Counted from the stretch's first letter, positions 49,745 to 61,450 are shown. The stretch is 64,000 bases of DNA from Eulemur rufifrons (GCF_041146395.1 NC_091010.1:49992001-50056000); one strand, 5' to 3'. Notes: generated by a model from the letters alone, not told the origin. Made by a program: numbers and translations.

Positions 49745-49985
49745 GGGGATAGTTTTTTTAATTTGCATTTTGAAAGGATCACTATGGTCCCTTGGTGGAG
49801 GGGCCTGGCTGGGGGAGACAGAAGTTTGGCAGTGGCATACAGGAGGTGATGACAGCTTGAACTAGGATTGGCCTTGGGGTGGAGTCAAGAGAAACTTTAG
49901 AAGGTAGAGTGGCCTCTGTTTGGCGATATTGTCAGGGATGAGGGAAAGAGAGGTGCTAAGGACAACTATAGGTTCTTGGCCTGCA
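49745..49985 (-). repeat. L2 internal part, reverse
   Basis: GAAAGGATCACTATGGTCCC, GGAGGTGATGACAGCTTGAA and GGTTCTTGGCCTGCATCAG follow the reverse L2 order. Confidence 0.65.
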
Positions 49986-50094
49986 TCAGAGGCATGGCAG
50001 TGCTATAAAATGCAGGGGCTGATCTAGTCCATATCCAAAGTTCCCTCTAGCTATAAAGAGGATGATAATAATATTAACTGCAGCAATAGGAATG

Positions 50095-50290
50095 TCGGCA
50101 ATTGTTTCTTAAGCCCCTACTGTGTGCTCTGTCAGGAATTGTGCTGAGTAAGTACTATACTCATGTATTTATTCCACGAATGAGAATTTAGTCACAGGTA
50201 AGAACATCGCTCCCTTGTGGAACTCAGAGTCCACTGACAATGAATTATGCAAGGGAAAACCAAGATATTTGAGCCCCTTCAAATCACTAT
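50095..50290 (-). repeat. L2 3' end, reverse
   Basis: TTAAGCCCCTACTGTGTGCT and TTGTGGAACTCAGAGTCCAC. Confidence 0.7.
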
Positions 50291-50426
50291 TCTTTAAATA
50301 TTTGTTCAGCACTTATTTAACAACGCCTGGGAGAAAGAAATTTTCTATTAAGTGTGCACTTCTTTATCTACATTGGAAGTAAGGCATTTGCCACGCGGAC
50401 TGAAAGCAGTGTTTTCCATATCATCT

Positions 50427-50776
50427 TTTTTTTTTTTTTTTTGAGACAGAGTCTCACTTTGTTGCCCAGGCTAGAGTGAGTGCCATGGCGTCAGCCTAGC
50501 TCACAGCAACCTCAAACTCCTGAGCTCAAGCGATCCTCCTGTCTCAGCCTCCCGAGTAGTTGGGACTACAGGCATGCACCACCATGCCTGGCTAATTTTT
50601 TCTCTATATATTTTTAGCTGTCCATATAATTTCTTTCTATTTTTAGTAGAGATGGGGTCTCGCTCTTGCTCAGGCTGGTCTCGAACTCCTGAGCTCAAAC
50701 GATCCGCCCCAACGATCCGCCCACCTCGGCCTCCCAGAGTGCTAGGATTACAGGCGTGAGCCACCGCGCCCGGCCC
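50427..50776 (-). repeat. Lemur-type Alu with extended linker, reverse
   Basis: T-run at 50427, GTGCCATGGCGTCAGCCTAG, and linker AGCTGTCCATATAATTTC. Target-site duplication ATATCATCTTTT / GTATCATCTTTT. A 13-bp tandem duplication sits inside the left arm at 50698-50723. Confidence 0.97.
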
Positions 50777-51232
50777 GTATCATCTTTTATTCCATGGTTT
50801 TTCATGCCTGGATAATGTGACTTATGTGCTTATCATAGGTAACTGTAACTTACATGAATATCACTTCAAAGTCTTAAAAGATATTTTATGGTTTTTCTTT
50901 TGTTTGTTTTCACTTTCATGGAGTTCAGACATTTCCTACTTTTCTGGAGTTCTCATTTTTTTCTTTAATTCATGCAGGGGAGAGCAATCAGTTTTCTCAA
51001 GAGTTAACTTCTTGGGAGGCATATTAATGGGTTTTAACTTACTTAAAACAAATCATTCCTTTCAAGTAAACAGCACTAAGCCGTGCATTTCTGCACACTG
51101 GGCTTGCAGCTGTGGTAACTGCTGCCCACTTAAAGAGCTATCTGTGGCAGGGGTCAGAGCTGATGGCCCAGGTCAGTCTACAAGTTCAAAGAAAACATCC
51201 TGCACGTGCACACTACAAGAATACTCCCTGGA

Positions 51233-51405
51233 GCTGGGAGCAGTGGCACGGACCAGTAGTCCCAGCTATTCTGAAGGCTGAGGTGGGAGGACCACTTGAG
51301 CCCAGGAGCTGGAGGCCGCAGGGAGCTATGATCGCACCTGCGAATAGCCACTATGCTCCTGCCTGGGCACATAGCAAAACCCTGTCTCTAAAAATTAAAA
51401 AAAAC
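51233..51405 (+). repeat. FRAM-type monomer retaining 7SL sequence
   Basis: A monomer with perfect 13-bp target-site duplication AATACTCCCTGGA (51220-51232 and 51406-51418). It keeps the 7SL-like stretch GCGAATAGCCACTATGCTCC, corresponding to the 7SL segment TGTGAATAGCCACTGCACTCC that dimeric Alus lack. Confidence 0.88.
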
Positions 51406-51684
51406 AATACTCCCTGGACATGGTTGGTGCTTGTGAGGAGGGATTTTTAAATTTCTCCCTTGAGGGTATTTTTTTACTGTGACAGGAACTGGACCACTTG
51501 TGCCAGGGGACCCTTGGAAAATCCCACTATTTCGGGCCAAGACTCTTGGCCATTTGTCTATCTTGCCTAACACTTGAGGGGTGGCTATTGCTCATACCTT
51601 TAGAATCAAAATAGAAAAACCTGGCCAATGGAGAGTCAAGAAACCATGTAGACAATGTCTGATTATTAGCTAATGCTATTAGTA

Positions 51685-51815
51685 AAATAAGAATGCAAAC
51701 TCTGTAAGTGTAGGAATGTTGACCTGGTTTGCTCACCATGGCATACTCCCCAGTGCTGAGAACACTGTCTGACACATAACCAGTTTTCACTCAATATTTT
51801 TTAAATGAATGAATG
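51685..51815 (+). repeat. L2 3' end
   Basis: GTGCTGAGAACACTGTCTGA and TTTTAAATGAATGAATG. Confidence 0.72.
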
Positions 51816-52279
51816 ACTCCTAAATAGATCATAAACAGAATCATTGAAACCTTTTCAATTGCAATCTACCTCCTAGAGTTCTGAATCTTTTTTGCTCATT
51901 GCTTTAGGAAAACAGCCAGTTAATTACTTTAATATTCTGTAAGGAGAAGACAGTGTCTCCTCCAAAATCTCTGCAGCACCAATTGTATATTTCACCAGTT
52001 ACGTAAAGGCACATGTGTGGAAACTTGAGCCACCTGCTCTCGTATTTCCCGTTTATTTATTGCGGCGATGTTTTTGTGCGCCTTATGGATTGATGCCAGA
52101 GACAGCTGACCTGCCTTTATCCAGTTCTGATAAGTGGTGTCCAGAGGAAATTCTTGGAGCCCCAGGAACACAGGGCAGAGTCCCCATCCTCGCCCAAGGG
52201 CGGGAGAGCCTCTCAGTACGCGCTAGAGCAGCAGCAGGGAGGATGAGCAGGAGGTAGCCTAGTGGAAAGAGGACGGAGC

Positions 52280-52520
52280 AGGTGAGTTTCGTGCAGAGGG
52301 ACAAGAATGTGTGAAGACAAAGCTCAGCTCGTTTGAGAAGCTGGGAGAGGCTCAGCAGAGCTGTCATGTGAGGAGGGAAGGAGAGAAACAAGGGAACAGG
52401 CTGGAGCTGTGAGAAAGGGCCACGATAAGAAATGAACTTTGTCCTGGGGGTAATGGGAAGCCACTGAAGGGCTTCAAGGCAAGCACTGACCATGATCTCT
52501 AAGATCTTGAAATATTAAAC
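52280..52520 (-). repeat. L2 internal part, reverse
   Basis: GGGAAGCCACTGAAGGGCTT then CAAGCACTGACCATGATCTC. Confidence 0.6.
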
Positions 52521-52894
52521 TGTATCAGCAGGAAATGCTGAACCCTCTCTCACATTTCCATAGATGAAAGGACTTCGTGTCCATTCTCCAGGGAGGAGAC
52601 ATGAGCCTGGTTCGTGAGATCAGGGAAAACCTGGCCTCTATTGGGATGTAATTAGGTTTGGGTTCCTGCAATAAAACATAAACATAAGTGAAAGATGACA
52701 GATAATTTTTCTTTTCTTAGTTTCTTTAAAAGATACAGGACTATTTGAAGCAAAAATCACAACACTGCACTGCCTGGTTTATAACCTAAGTAGATGTAGT
52801 ACAGGTGACAATAGCACAAATGACAGGGGAGGAAAATAAATATTTTTGATTTTTTGGCCATATGTCCTCTGTCATGGCTACTCAGTTCTGGATA

Positions 52895-53070
52895 GTATGT
52901 CTATACTATGACCCAGAAAATATGCTCCTAGACGTAGATCCAAGAGAAATTAGTGCATATATCTATCAAACAATGTACATAAACATTTATAGCAGAATTA
53001 TTCATAATAACCCAAAACTGAAAACCATCCTAATATCCATTAATGAAAGTGGATCAATAAATAATGTCTG
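52895..53070 (+). mobile_element. L1M ORF2 fragment
   Basis: TATAGCAGAATTATTCATAA and CCTAATATCCATTAATG match the terminal ORF2 pattern. Confidence 0.7.
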
Positions 53071-53149
53071 AGGATACAAGAAAAAACCTAAACCAAAGTA
53101 CTTTTCCTATTCTCTCACTCAACAACCATCACAGAAGAGTTCTGTGACC

Positions 53150-53920
53150 TCTGGTCACCAAGAAATTTGTGGGGATTTCTCACTAGCAACCAATCAGTTC
53201 TGCAGCAGACACCAGCTGGGTGTCCTCCAAATCAGTTCCAACATTGTCTACCTAGAAATAGCACCAAATCCCAGCTCAGTCCCCCAGACTGCCCCCAACC
53301 TTACTTCTGATGCCAACTGCAAGCCCTGGGTTATTTTACCTGTGCTTCTTACTGACTGGCTATAAATTGGAGTTCCCAGGCCCCTCTCCCCAGGTTTTAC
53401 TAATTTGCTAAAGCAGCTCATAGAACTCAGCAAACACTGACATTTACCAGTTTATTATAAAGGATATTACAAAGGATACAGATGAAGAGATGCATAGGGC
53501 GAGATGTGGGAAGGGGCACAGAGCTTCCATCCCCTCTCTGGGCATGCCACCCTCCAGGAACCTTCACGCCTTTGGCTATCTGGAAGCCCTCCAAACCCTT
53601 TCCTTTGTTTTTTTATGGAAGCTTCATTCCATACACATGGTTGATTAAATCACCGGCCATTGGTGATCAGTTTAACCTTTAGTCTTCTCCTGGGTGGGTG
53701 GGAGGTGGGGCCGAAAGTCCCAACCCTCTACTCCTGCCTTGGTCTTTGGTCCCAGCCCCATCCTGAGGCTACCCAAGGGCTGCCAACTAACAGTCAACTC
53801 ATTAGCATGCAAAAAGACACTTAGCACTTTGAAGATTTCAAAGATTTTAGGAGCTGTACTCCAGGAAATGGGGGACTAAGACAAAATGTATATATTTCAC
53901 AATATCACAAATGCTATTTT
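53150..53920 (-). mobile_element. LTR-like endogenous retroviral repeat, family not assigned
   Basis: Read on the minus strand this is a long non-coding dispersed repeat with a polyadenylation-like AATAAACTGGTAAA box, a GC-rich middle and an end near ACACCCAGCTGGTGT. I recall the sequence as a common mammalian LTR-type repeat but cannot name it. No viral gene is present. Confidence 0.5.
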
Positions 53921-53934
53921 CATACAAGAAAATA

Positions 53935-54262
53935 ACCTATATACCAATGATAAAGAAAAAACTACTGCTACATGCAACAAACTGTATGAAGCTCACAGAC
54001 ACAATGTTGACCAAAAAAAAAAAAAGACTATACACTGTATGATTCCATTTACATAAATTCAAAACAAGCAAAATTAATGTATGGTGCGAGACATCAGAAT
54101 AATGGTTGCCTCTGAGAGGTATGAACTGGGAAAGAACACAAAGACTGTAGGTTGCTGGAAGCGGTTTCCACCTCGGCCTGGGTGGAGGTTTGGAGCTGAG
54201 CAATGGAGTTGTGTATTCAGTGCATGGATGTCATACCTTAGTAAAAAAAAAGAGAATGAATG
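53935..54262 (+). mobile_element. L1M 3'UTR fragment
   Basis: CTGTATGATTCCATTTACAT, AATAATGGTTGCCTCTGAGA and a degraded tail match L1MC/L1ME-type 3' ends. Confidence 0.75.
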
Positions 54263-55004
54263 AAATAAAGCTGAACAAATCAGCCCAGATAAATCTCTAT
54301 AAGATTTTGGTGAGTAAAAATAATAGAAGTTGCAAAAGGATATGAAGAGTATACTGTTTATGTAAATGTTAAACATAAAAAACAATGCTATATATAATAT
54401 GCATATATTTAGGGATATATACATCTGTGGCAAAAGTATTAAAATGAACAGGAAGAACACACACTAACTTTACGGCAGTGTTTATCCCTGGTGAGAAGGG
54501 GAAACTGGAGAATTCTGTAATTATTGTATTATGTCTTTTTAAAAGGAATTGAATGTGGTAAAATGTTAATACTTATTATTAACAACATTTAAAATTGCTA
54601 AAACTGAGTGTGAGAACTTTGAAATAGTCACACCAGCATTTTGTTTTGGCCTGAAAAGTAAAAAGTTAATTTTGGATCTCACTGCCCATGTTATTACAAT
54701 AACTCTGAAACACCTAAGAAGTCTGCAATGTGAAGATTATACCTCGACATCATTGAAATGCTGTATCCAGTGCAATTTAAGATGCTGCCTTCTTCGTAAT
54801 GGCCAAGACTTGATGTGTGTACCACATGATGTGGCTTAACCCTGCCTGGCGCAAGTATACCTTAAGAGAAGTCCCTGCTCCATCACCTTCCCCCATCATT
54901 GTTTCTCACCGTTTGAACAACCCCACTACGTTTTAGCCAACATTTCATGGTGTGGTTAAACTAATAACTTCCTCATAATAGCTTCTCTGCATGTACAAGT
55001 GGCA

Positions 55005-55260
55005 GAGGAGCATAGTGGGGAAATGTGTGGGCGCTGGGTTCAGACTGGGCTTGGATTCCTGCCCTACTGTTATTCTTTGTGCTACTTCGGCACGTTGTCT
55101 AAGCTTTCTAAACTTCAGTTTCTTGTCTATAAAAAGGAAATAATAATGCTTACCTTGTGGGGTTATTGTCAGGTGAACATGAGATGATCACATAAAATGG
55201 TCAACACGGTGTAGGCACATGCTCAGTACATGTTAGCCATTATTATCATTATTGTTGTTA
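55005..55260 (+). repeat. MIR, near full length
   Basis: Runs from GGAGCATAGTGGGG-type start through CTTCAGTTTCTTGTCTATAA to CAGTACATGTTAGCCATTAT, about 255 bp. Confidence 0.9.
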
Positions 55261-55344
55261 ATATTTACAAAAATAACCACTAGCTCTTCTCTGGTTTTGC
55301 TGAATTGTAAAGATTCAACATAACTTTGACCTTCAATCATCAAG

Positions 55345-55430
55345 CAAGTTGGATTCGTTCATTCGTTCAACAACTATCGAGACCTACTCCGTGAATAAGG
55401 CAGACCAGAGCCCTGTCCTCAGAGGACGCT
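55345..55430 (-). repeat. L2 3' end, reverse
   Basis: TTCATTCGTTCAACAACTAT and CCCTGTCCTCAGAGGACGCT. Confidence 0.65.
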
Positions 55431-56004
55431 AGTGCGCTTTGTGCATGTGCCTTTTCCTCTCTGGGCCGAGTTATCGGACTGTGGTTCTGTGGCTGCTCAA
55501 CCTTGTTGCCCTGTGACCAACAGACTAATATGCCCCATGAGTTCCAGCTTTCTCTTACCAGCGTGCTCTTCTCCTTCACGCGCAATGTGTTTATGTGCAG
55601 CCCTGGAAGCGCATGTTCATCACCAGGTTTCTTTGCATATGCTTTTTAAAAAACATTAAGCTGTTTGTTTTCCACGGATAGAAATGGAAAGCCTGGTTTT
55701 CATGCTCTGCTCTGTTTAGTCTCAAAATGGCATTGCAACTTGGCAGGGTCTATTAAACTGATTTGCAAATTTTAATACACAAAATATTGAAGACTTAGGT
55801 AATTTTTTATTGCCATAAAAGGTGGCTGTCCAAAACAACCAAATATCATCATTCTCTCTTGTGTTTAAGTGGCTTTACATGAGCATTTTTGGCACATTGC
55901 TTCAAAAGCTATGGTCTGAGAGGCTGATACTTTGAAGAATTGGTCTGAGGTAGACATAATCAATATCTTGGTCTTGATCAAACTTATCATAACCATCATT
56001 AATT

Positions 56005-56294
56005 TTTCTTCTTCTTCTTTCTGTCACCTAGGCTGGAGTGCAGTGCAGTGGCATGATCACATCTCACTGTAACCTCAAACTCCTAGGCTCAAGTTCAATC
56101 CTCCTGCCTCGGCCTCCTAAGTAGCTGGGACTACAGGCTTGTGCCACCACGCCTGGATAATTTTTTTCATTTTTATAGAGACAGGGTCTCACTATGTTGC
56201 CCAGGTTGGTCTCAAACTCCTGGCCTCAAGCAATCCTCCCTTTCTCCTTAGTCTCCCAAAGTGATCACAGGCCTGAGCCACTATGCCCAGCCTA
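56005..56294 (-). repeat. AluJ-like dimer, reverse
   Basis: Reverse Alu with TTTATAGAGACAGGGTCTCAC and CCCAGGTTGGTCTCAAACTC. The flanks AATTTTTCTTCTT / AAATTTTCTTCTT suggest a target-site duplication. Confidence 0.94.
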
Positions 56295-56429
56295 AATTTT
56301 CTTCTTAAATGTCCCGTTTTTCATGAGTAAAAACCATTTTTAGTTTTAAGGGTAACTGTTTAATCCATTTGAAGAAAATATTATATTAATATACATTAGC
56401 TATTCAGGCACTCATATCTAATAGCTATA

Positions 56430-57001
56430 CAGCAGGTCCTAGAATAACGTTTTTCCTTCAACATTGTTTTGTTATAACAGATGAGGAAAAAAATTCCTGC
56501 CCAGGGCCACTCTCTGTGTGGAGTTTGCATGTTCTCCCCATATATGTGTGGGTGCTCTCCGGGTACTCTGGTTTCCTCCCACATCTGTGTCCCAATGGCC
56601 CCAGCGTGAGCGAGTGTGGGGGTGTGTGTATATGAGCACGCTGTGATAGGATGGCATCCTGTCCACGGGGGTTCCTGCCTTGTGTCCTGAGCCACGGGGA
56701 TGGGCTCCGGCCACTCGAGCCCCTAAACTGGAATAAGCAGGTAAATAATTATCTTGTTTTTATTAATGTTTCTTAAATGTATGTACAGCTCACATTTATT
56801 TCAATGTTTAATATTAGAAGTATTTCGGTCTTTATTTAGAAGCTTGGTAATGTTTTTGTGACCAGAAATATGCCGTAGGAATTAAACTCTTGTTTGTATC
56901 AGTTAATCTATGGTAAGACTGGTTTTCTTATACATCGTGTCATTTTGCTTGAGGTTGCAGTTTCTAGGAACCTATTGACGACACTAAGTGAGGACTTACC
57001 G
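56430..57001. mobile_element. Tigger-like (Tc1/mariner) non-autonomous DNA transposon
   Basis: A near-complete 572-bp element flanked by TA on both sides (56428-56429 and 57002-57003). The left end CAGCAGGTCCTAGAATAACG and the inverted right end CGGTAAGTCCTCACTTAGTG are diverged terminal inverted repeats. The interior has GGAGTTTGCATGTTCTCCCC and GGTACTCTGGTTTCCTCCCA and no transposase frame. Exact subfamily not assigned. Confidence 0.75.
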
Positions 57002-57003
57002 TA

Positions 57004-58379
57004 GCAGGATATGCCTCCATGAGACGTGTAACATAGAAACTAGTTCTTGCAGGACTACTGAACTATGAGAGCATTGGCCTTGTTGTCACCAGCGTGTTCC
57101 CATTTGCAATTACAGCACATTTGGCTATGGGTATTATCATTTGTTTTAAATGTAGTTCAAACATATTTAGTTTGGAAAAATTAATTTTTACAGAATAATG
57201 TATAACAGGATCCTGTTTATATAAAGAGATTCATAGATGTGTATCGGGCATTGTCAGTGCCCTGACCATTTCCTCTCTGCCCACCCCAGAGACCTGCAGC
57301 TTCAGTAGACTTTCCTTACCCAGTGGGGGCTTCAGCCCTCAGGAACCTGTGTCCCTCTGTCTGAGACTTTTCTCTGGCTATAGGAGTATGCTCAGGAAGT
57401 TATGGCCCCCAGGAGCAACCCATGACCAATGAGGGACTGGAGTTAGTGTGTACATTTCCCGACTTCCTGTCCCTTGGTAGGACAATTCTGAGGTTTCATC
57501 CACACAGCCTCCCAGAGCGTCACCATGGGTTGAGCCCCAGTTGCCCTGAGAGCTGACCTGCTCTGCAACACACCTTCTTTGGCTCTCTCCCTTCCTGTCT
57601 GCCTTCCCCGCTCCCTCACCATGCTTCTTTAGATCATGTCCCGACTAAAGTACTTACATGCAAATCAGTGATATGGGGACCCACATTAGACATCCATGGG
57701 ACCCACTTTAGACACTATTTAATACTTATACAAATAACATAGAAGGACTCAGACCTAACTGATGATGGTGGGTAGACACAAATTGAAGTGGCTGTCCAGC
57801 TCTCCCATTTACCACACGTTACCTGTCTCCTTTTGAAGAATTCTTCCACCCCCAAATAGGAACTGCCTCCCTGGCCACAGTGATTGGCTGCTGTTGGACA
57901 TCATCTGATCTGAGCCATTAATAATACTCCCACCTGGCAATTGTGATTGGTCCATGGAGAGAAAATAACCCACAGCAGACTAACCAGACACTTTCCCTGG
58001 GATTCCTCTAACTAGTCCTAGGGGAAGAGAACCCCTTTCCTCTCAGAGCTATGAAGTTATGAGCTCTCAGCCATCTCTCTCACCACCCAGAGGGTCCTGT
58101 TCAAAGTAAAAGAGTATATAGCCAATTCTCAGAGAGAGAGACAGAGACAGAGAAAGGAATGACAAGAGCATCTTCATGGCATTTGAATCCCTATGGCCAA
58201 CTGATACTAAACCAGCTCCATTCTGTTCCTCCCTGCAGTTTGGTTGTGTCAGTGTAGTCATCCACGCACCTTACCACTCTAGCATAAGCTAGTTAGAGTA
58301 AGATCTTTATCATTTACAACCAAAGAATCCTACTACAGAGGTTTAACTCTGGGGTGAAAAGTTAGATTGGGAGTGAGGA
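57004..58379. other. Unassigned upstream sequence
   Basis: No repeat family assigned. A 22-bp imperfect tandem (GGGACCCACATTAGACA / GGGACCCACTTTAGACA) lies at about 57676-57714. Confidence 0.5.
58126..58156. repeat. (AG)n-rich short repeat
   Basis: AGAGAGAGAGACAGAGACAGAG-type purine run. Confidence 0.85.
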
Positions 58380-59260
58380 TGTGAAGCAGGAGATACATTT
58401 TTCAGATATTGTATTTTTCACTTCTAGGATTTCCATTTAGTTTGTTTTTATATTTTCCAGATCTCTCCTGAATTTCTCATCTCTGCACCCAGTTATAGGC
58501 ATATTTTCCAAAGACTCTTTAATATATTTATCAGAGTTATTTTAAAGTTTTTATCTGTCAATTCTGACATCTGGGCTGTTTGTGAGTCTGTTTCTATTGA
58601 CTAGTATATCTCTTGATTGTGGGTCATATTTTTCTTTTTCTTTGCATATATAGTAATTTTTGTACAGTGAATATTGTGAATAACATGTTGTAGAGACTAG
58701 ACTCTGTTATCTTCCTCTGAAGAGCATTTTCTTGTAGTTTGCAGTTAAATTACTGGTGGATCATATCACTTTTGTTAAGGCTTATCTTTACATTTTATTG
58801 TTAGGATGGGTCTATTTGAGTTTTACCCTTAGTACTAGAACAAACGCCTTAGTCAGGGTGTAGTCTTTAAGGGTGTGGTTTAGATGGATTCAATGAAAAG
58901 CTCAAGTTGTTTGCCAAACCCCCTAACTCGGTGAGACTTTCAGCTGCAAACTCTCTCTCCCCTGTGGTGAGCAACTGCTGAAATCTCTGCTCACCTCTTT
59001 AGCCATCAGTTGTTGTTTCCCCCTTGGACTCCTCACGGTATCACCTGCACATATACAGGTCAGGCATCAGCCAAGGATTTGAGGAGAGTTTATACATGTA
59101 AATTTGGGGGCTTCCAGCTCTGTGAATCTCTCCTTTCTTAAAATTTCCCCTCAATTTCCAGCCACTGCAGTTATAAACTCCTTCTTGGAATCATCAGGCC
59201 AGTAAGCCTGGGGCTTTCTGCTCTGATCCTAATCCCTCCCTGACCCCCACTCCAGGCAGG
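58380..59260 (-). mobile_element. Old L1/HAL1-type fragment, reverse
   Basis: CAATTCTGACATCTGGGCTG, GTGGGTCATATTTTTC and TGTACAGTGAATATTGTGAA resemble the 5'-side reverse strand of old L1 copies. It probably continues beyond the MER5A to about 59640. Confidence 0.6.
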
Positions 59261-59263
59261 CTG

Positions 59264-59455
59264 ACTGTGGCTCTCAAAGGGTGGTCCTTGGACCAGCAGC
59301 ATTGGCATCACCTGGGGACTTGTCAGAAATGCAAATTTGTAGGACCCACCCCAGACTTCTGGGGGTGACTCAGAAACGCTGGGTGTGGAGCTCAGCAATC
59401 TGTTCCAACAAATGCTCCCGAGAGTCTAATAAACACTAAAGCTGGAGAAAGACTG
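59264..59455 (-). mobile_element. MER5A hAT-Charlie element
   Basis: CTCTCAAAGGGTGGTCCTTG and GCATCACCTGGGGACTTG at one end, GCTGGAGAAAGACTG at the other: the reverse orientation of MER5A with both ends kept. It sits inside the old L1 fragment. Confidence 0.88.
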
Positions 59456-59719
59456 TGCGTCTCACCCAGAGTGTTTCCCTTCTTTCACAGACCAAGTCCC
59501 CTTCCTTTGCTTTCTGGCTGCTCTCCAGGGGCATTAAACAGGTTTTTTTGTTTATTTGTGTCCAGAGTTCATAATTCTTATTTCTAGGAGGGGTGAGCCT
59601 TCTACATATCACTCTATCAGACCAGAATTTAGACAATTTTTAGTACATATACTATACTGTATACTGTTTTATCTTTTTTACATTGTCATTTAAAAAATAA
59701 ATTTCAAATATCTTTAATA

Positions 59720-59873
59720 GTGCCAGGTGCCATGGCATGTGGCAGTAGTCCCAGCTATTCAGGAGGCTGAGGTGGGAGGATCACTTGAGCCCAGGAATTC
59801 GAGGCTATCATGCGCTATGATCGAGCCACTACACTCCAGCCTAGGCAACAGAGTGAGACCTGGTCTCTTTTTT
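59720..59873 (+). repeat. FRAM-type Alu monomer
   Basis: Monomer: GCAGTAGTCCCAGCTATTC, then GCTATCATGCGCTATGATCG, and CTCCAGCCTAGGCAACAGAG. Confidence 0.85.
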
Positions 59874-60473
59874 AAATTGATAATTTAAAAATGGGCACAG
59901 AAGACTACACTTACGTAACCAAACTGAATCAAATGTTTGTGAAACCCTGGAAGGACCTAACAGTTTTATGGGACACAGCTTGAAAATCTCTAGTTTAAGC
60001 CATATGATTGACAGTATGGGTGGGGATTAGCTTCCACCATGCATAGGAGTATCTCTATGGTAACTGTCGCCATGGCCGCAAGCCTACCACAGAGGTGGTA
60101 ACCCAGCTTGTGCAGACTGGGGAGGAATGTGGTATTGCATCTTCCTGGTCCCCATTCCAGAAAACACCAGAGACTAGCTTTGCACCTTGAAAGAGGAAGT
60201 CTGCAGAGGGTGACCAGGTAGAAATGAGCTTTCTGGTAAACATGTTTCCAGAATTCCAACCTGTTTGCAGAAGGAGGCTCTTCTCAACTCCCATGGGCCA
60301 GATTCATACCAGCTTGGCTTATCAGTCCTTACCTGTTAACCTCACCTGCTCACATTCTCAAAAGTGCAGAGGGTCCCTGCTCCTCAATGAGAAGAACTGA
60401 CCTTGAGTTTCACAGTATTCCCACCATACCAGACCTATGGAGTGAAGAGAAAGTTCTTCAAAATAAATCACCG

Positions 60474-60782
60474 TGGGATGGGCATGGTGGCTCACACCTG
60501 TAATCCCAACACTTTGGGTGACCGAGGCAGGAGGATTCCTTGAACCCAGAAGTTCGAGATCCGCCTGGGCAACATAGCAAGACCTCATTGCTAAAAAAAA
60601 AAAAAAAAAAAAAAATAGCCAGGTGTGATGGCGCATACCTGTAGTCCTAGGTACTGGGGAGGCCAAGGTAGGAAGGTCACTTGAGCCCAGGAGTTCAAGG
60701 CTTCAGTGAGCTAGGATCATATCACTATACTCCAGTTCTGGGCAATAGAGTGAGATCCTGCCTCTAAAACAAAAAAAAATTT
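60474..60782 (+). repeat. AluJ-like dimer
   Basis: Two arms joined by a pure A linker of more than 20 bases; the right arm ends TCCTGCCTCTAAAAC. Confidence 0.94.
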
Positions 60783-60879
60783 TTCAATAAATAAAGAGGT
60801 CACTGTGGCCTTCTCCTTCCCCTCCTCCCCGCTCTCAGTCAGACCCACGGTGTTTTGTCCACAAAGGCTCAGGCCTGGG

Positions 60880-60955
60880 CAGTGCTTCTCCAACTTTAAT
60901 GTGTACATAAGGCCCCTGGGGACTTTGTTAAAATGTGAATCCGATTTAGTAGGTG
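60880..60955 (+). mobile_element. MER5A, left part
   Basis: CAGTGCTTCTCCAACTTTAA, CCTGGGGACTTTGTTAAAAT and ATTTAGTAGG; broken at 60956 by an LTR and resumed at about 61350. Confidence 0.85.
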
Positions 60956-61349
60956 TTATGGGCCTAACTATGTCCCCTCGAAATTCATATGTTGAAATCA
61001 TAACCCCTACTACCTCAGAATGTGACTGTGCTTGGAGACATGGTCTTTAAAGAGGTGAAATGAGGGCATCAGGGTGGGCTCTAATCCAGTAGGACTGGTG
61101 TCCTCATAGGAAGAAGAGATCAGGACACAGACACACTCAGAGCGAGGACCATGTGACACAGACACACAGTGAAGACCTGGGGAGAAGATGGCCATCTCAA
61201 GCCAAGGAGAGAGGCCTCAGAAGAAACCAAGCCTATCGATACCTTGATCTTGGACTTCTGGCCTCCAGAATTGTTAGCAAATAAGTTTCCATTGGATAAG
61301 CCACCCAGTCTGTGGCACTCTGTTATGGCAGGCCTAGCAGAATGCCACA
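60956..61349 (+). mobile_element. MLT1-type (ERVL-MaLR) solo LTR inside MER5A
   Basis: Starts TGTTATGGGCCTAACTATGT, continues CATATGTTGAAATCATAACC, CCTTGATCTTGGACTTCTGG and CCTCCAGAATTGTTAGCAAA, and ends near GGCAGGCCTAGCAGAATG. About 394 bp, near full length. No internal viral sequence is attached. Confidence 0.88.
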
Positions 61350-61450
61350 TACATCTGGGGAGGGAGCTGAGATTTTGCATTTCTAGCAAGCTCTTGGCTG
61401 CTGCTGCTGCTGCCACCGGTACAAGGACTGCACTTTGAGTAGCAAAGACC
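61350..61450 (+). mobile_element. MER5A, right part
   Basis: ATCTGGGGAGGGAGCTGAGA, TTTGCATTTCTAGCAAGCTC, a short (CTG)n of element origin and the end GCACTTTGAGTAGCAAAG. Confidence 0.85.

Noticed and set aside
61391..61411. Second CTG run as a possible microsatellite
   Set aside because: It belongs to the MER5A consensus (GATGCTGCTG-type stretch) and is short.
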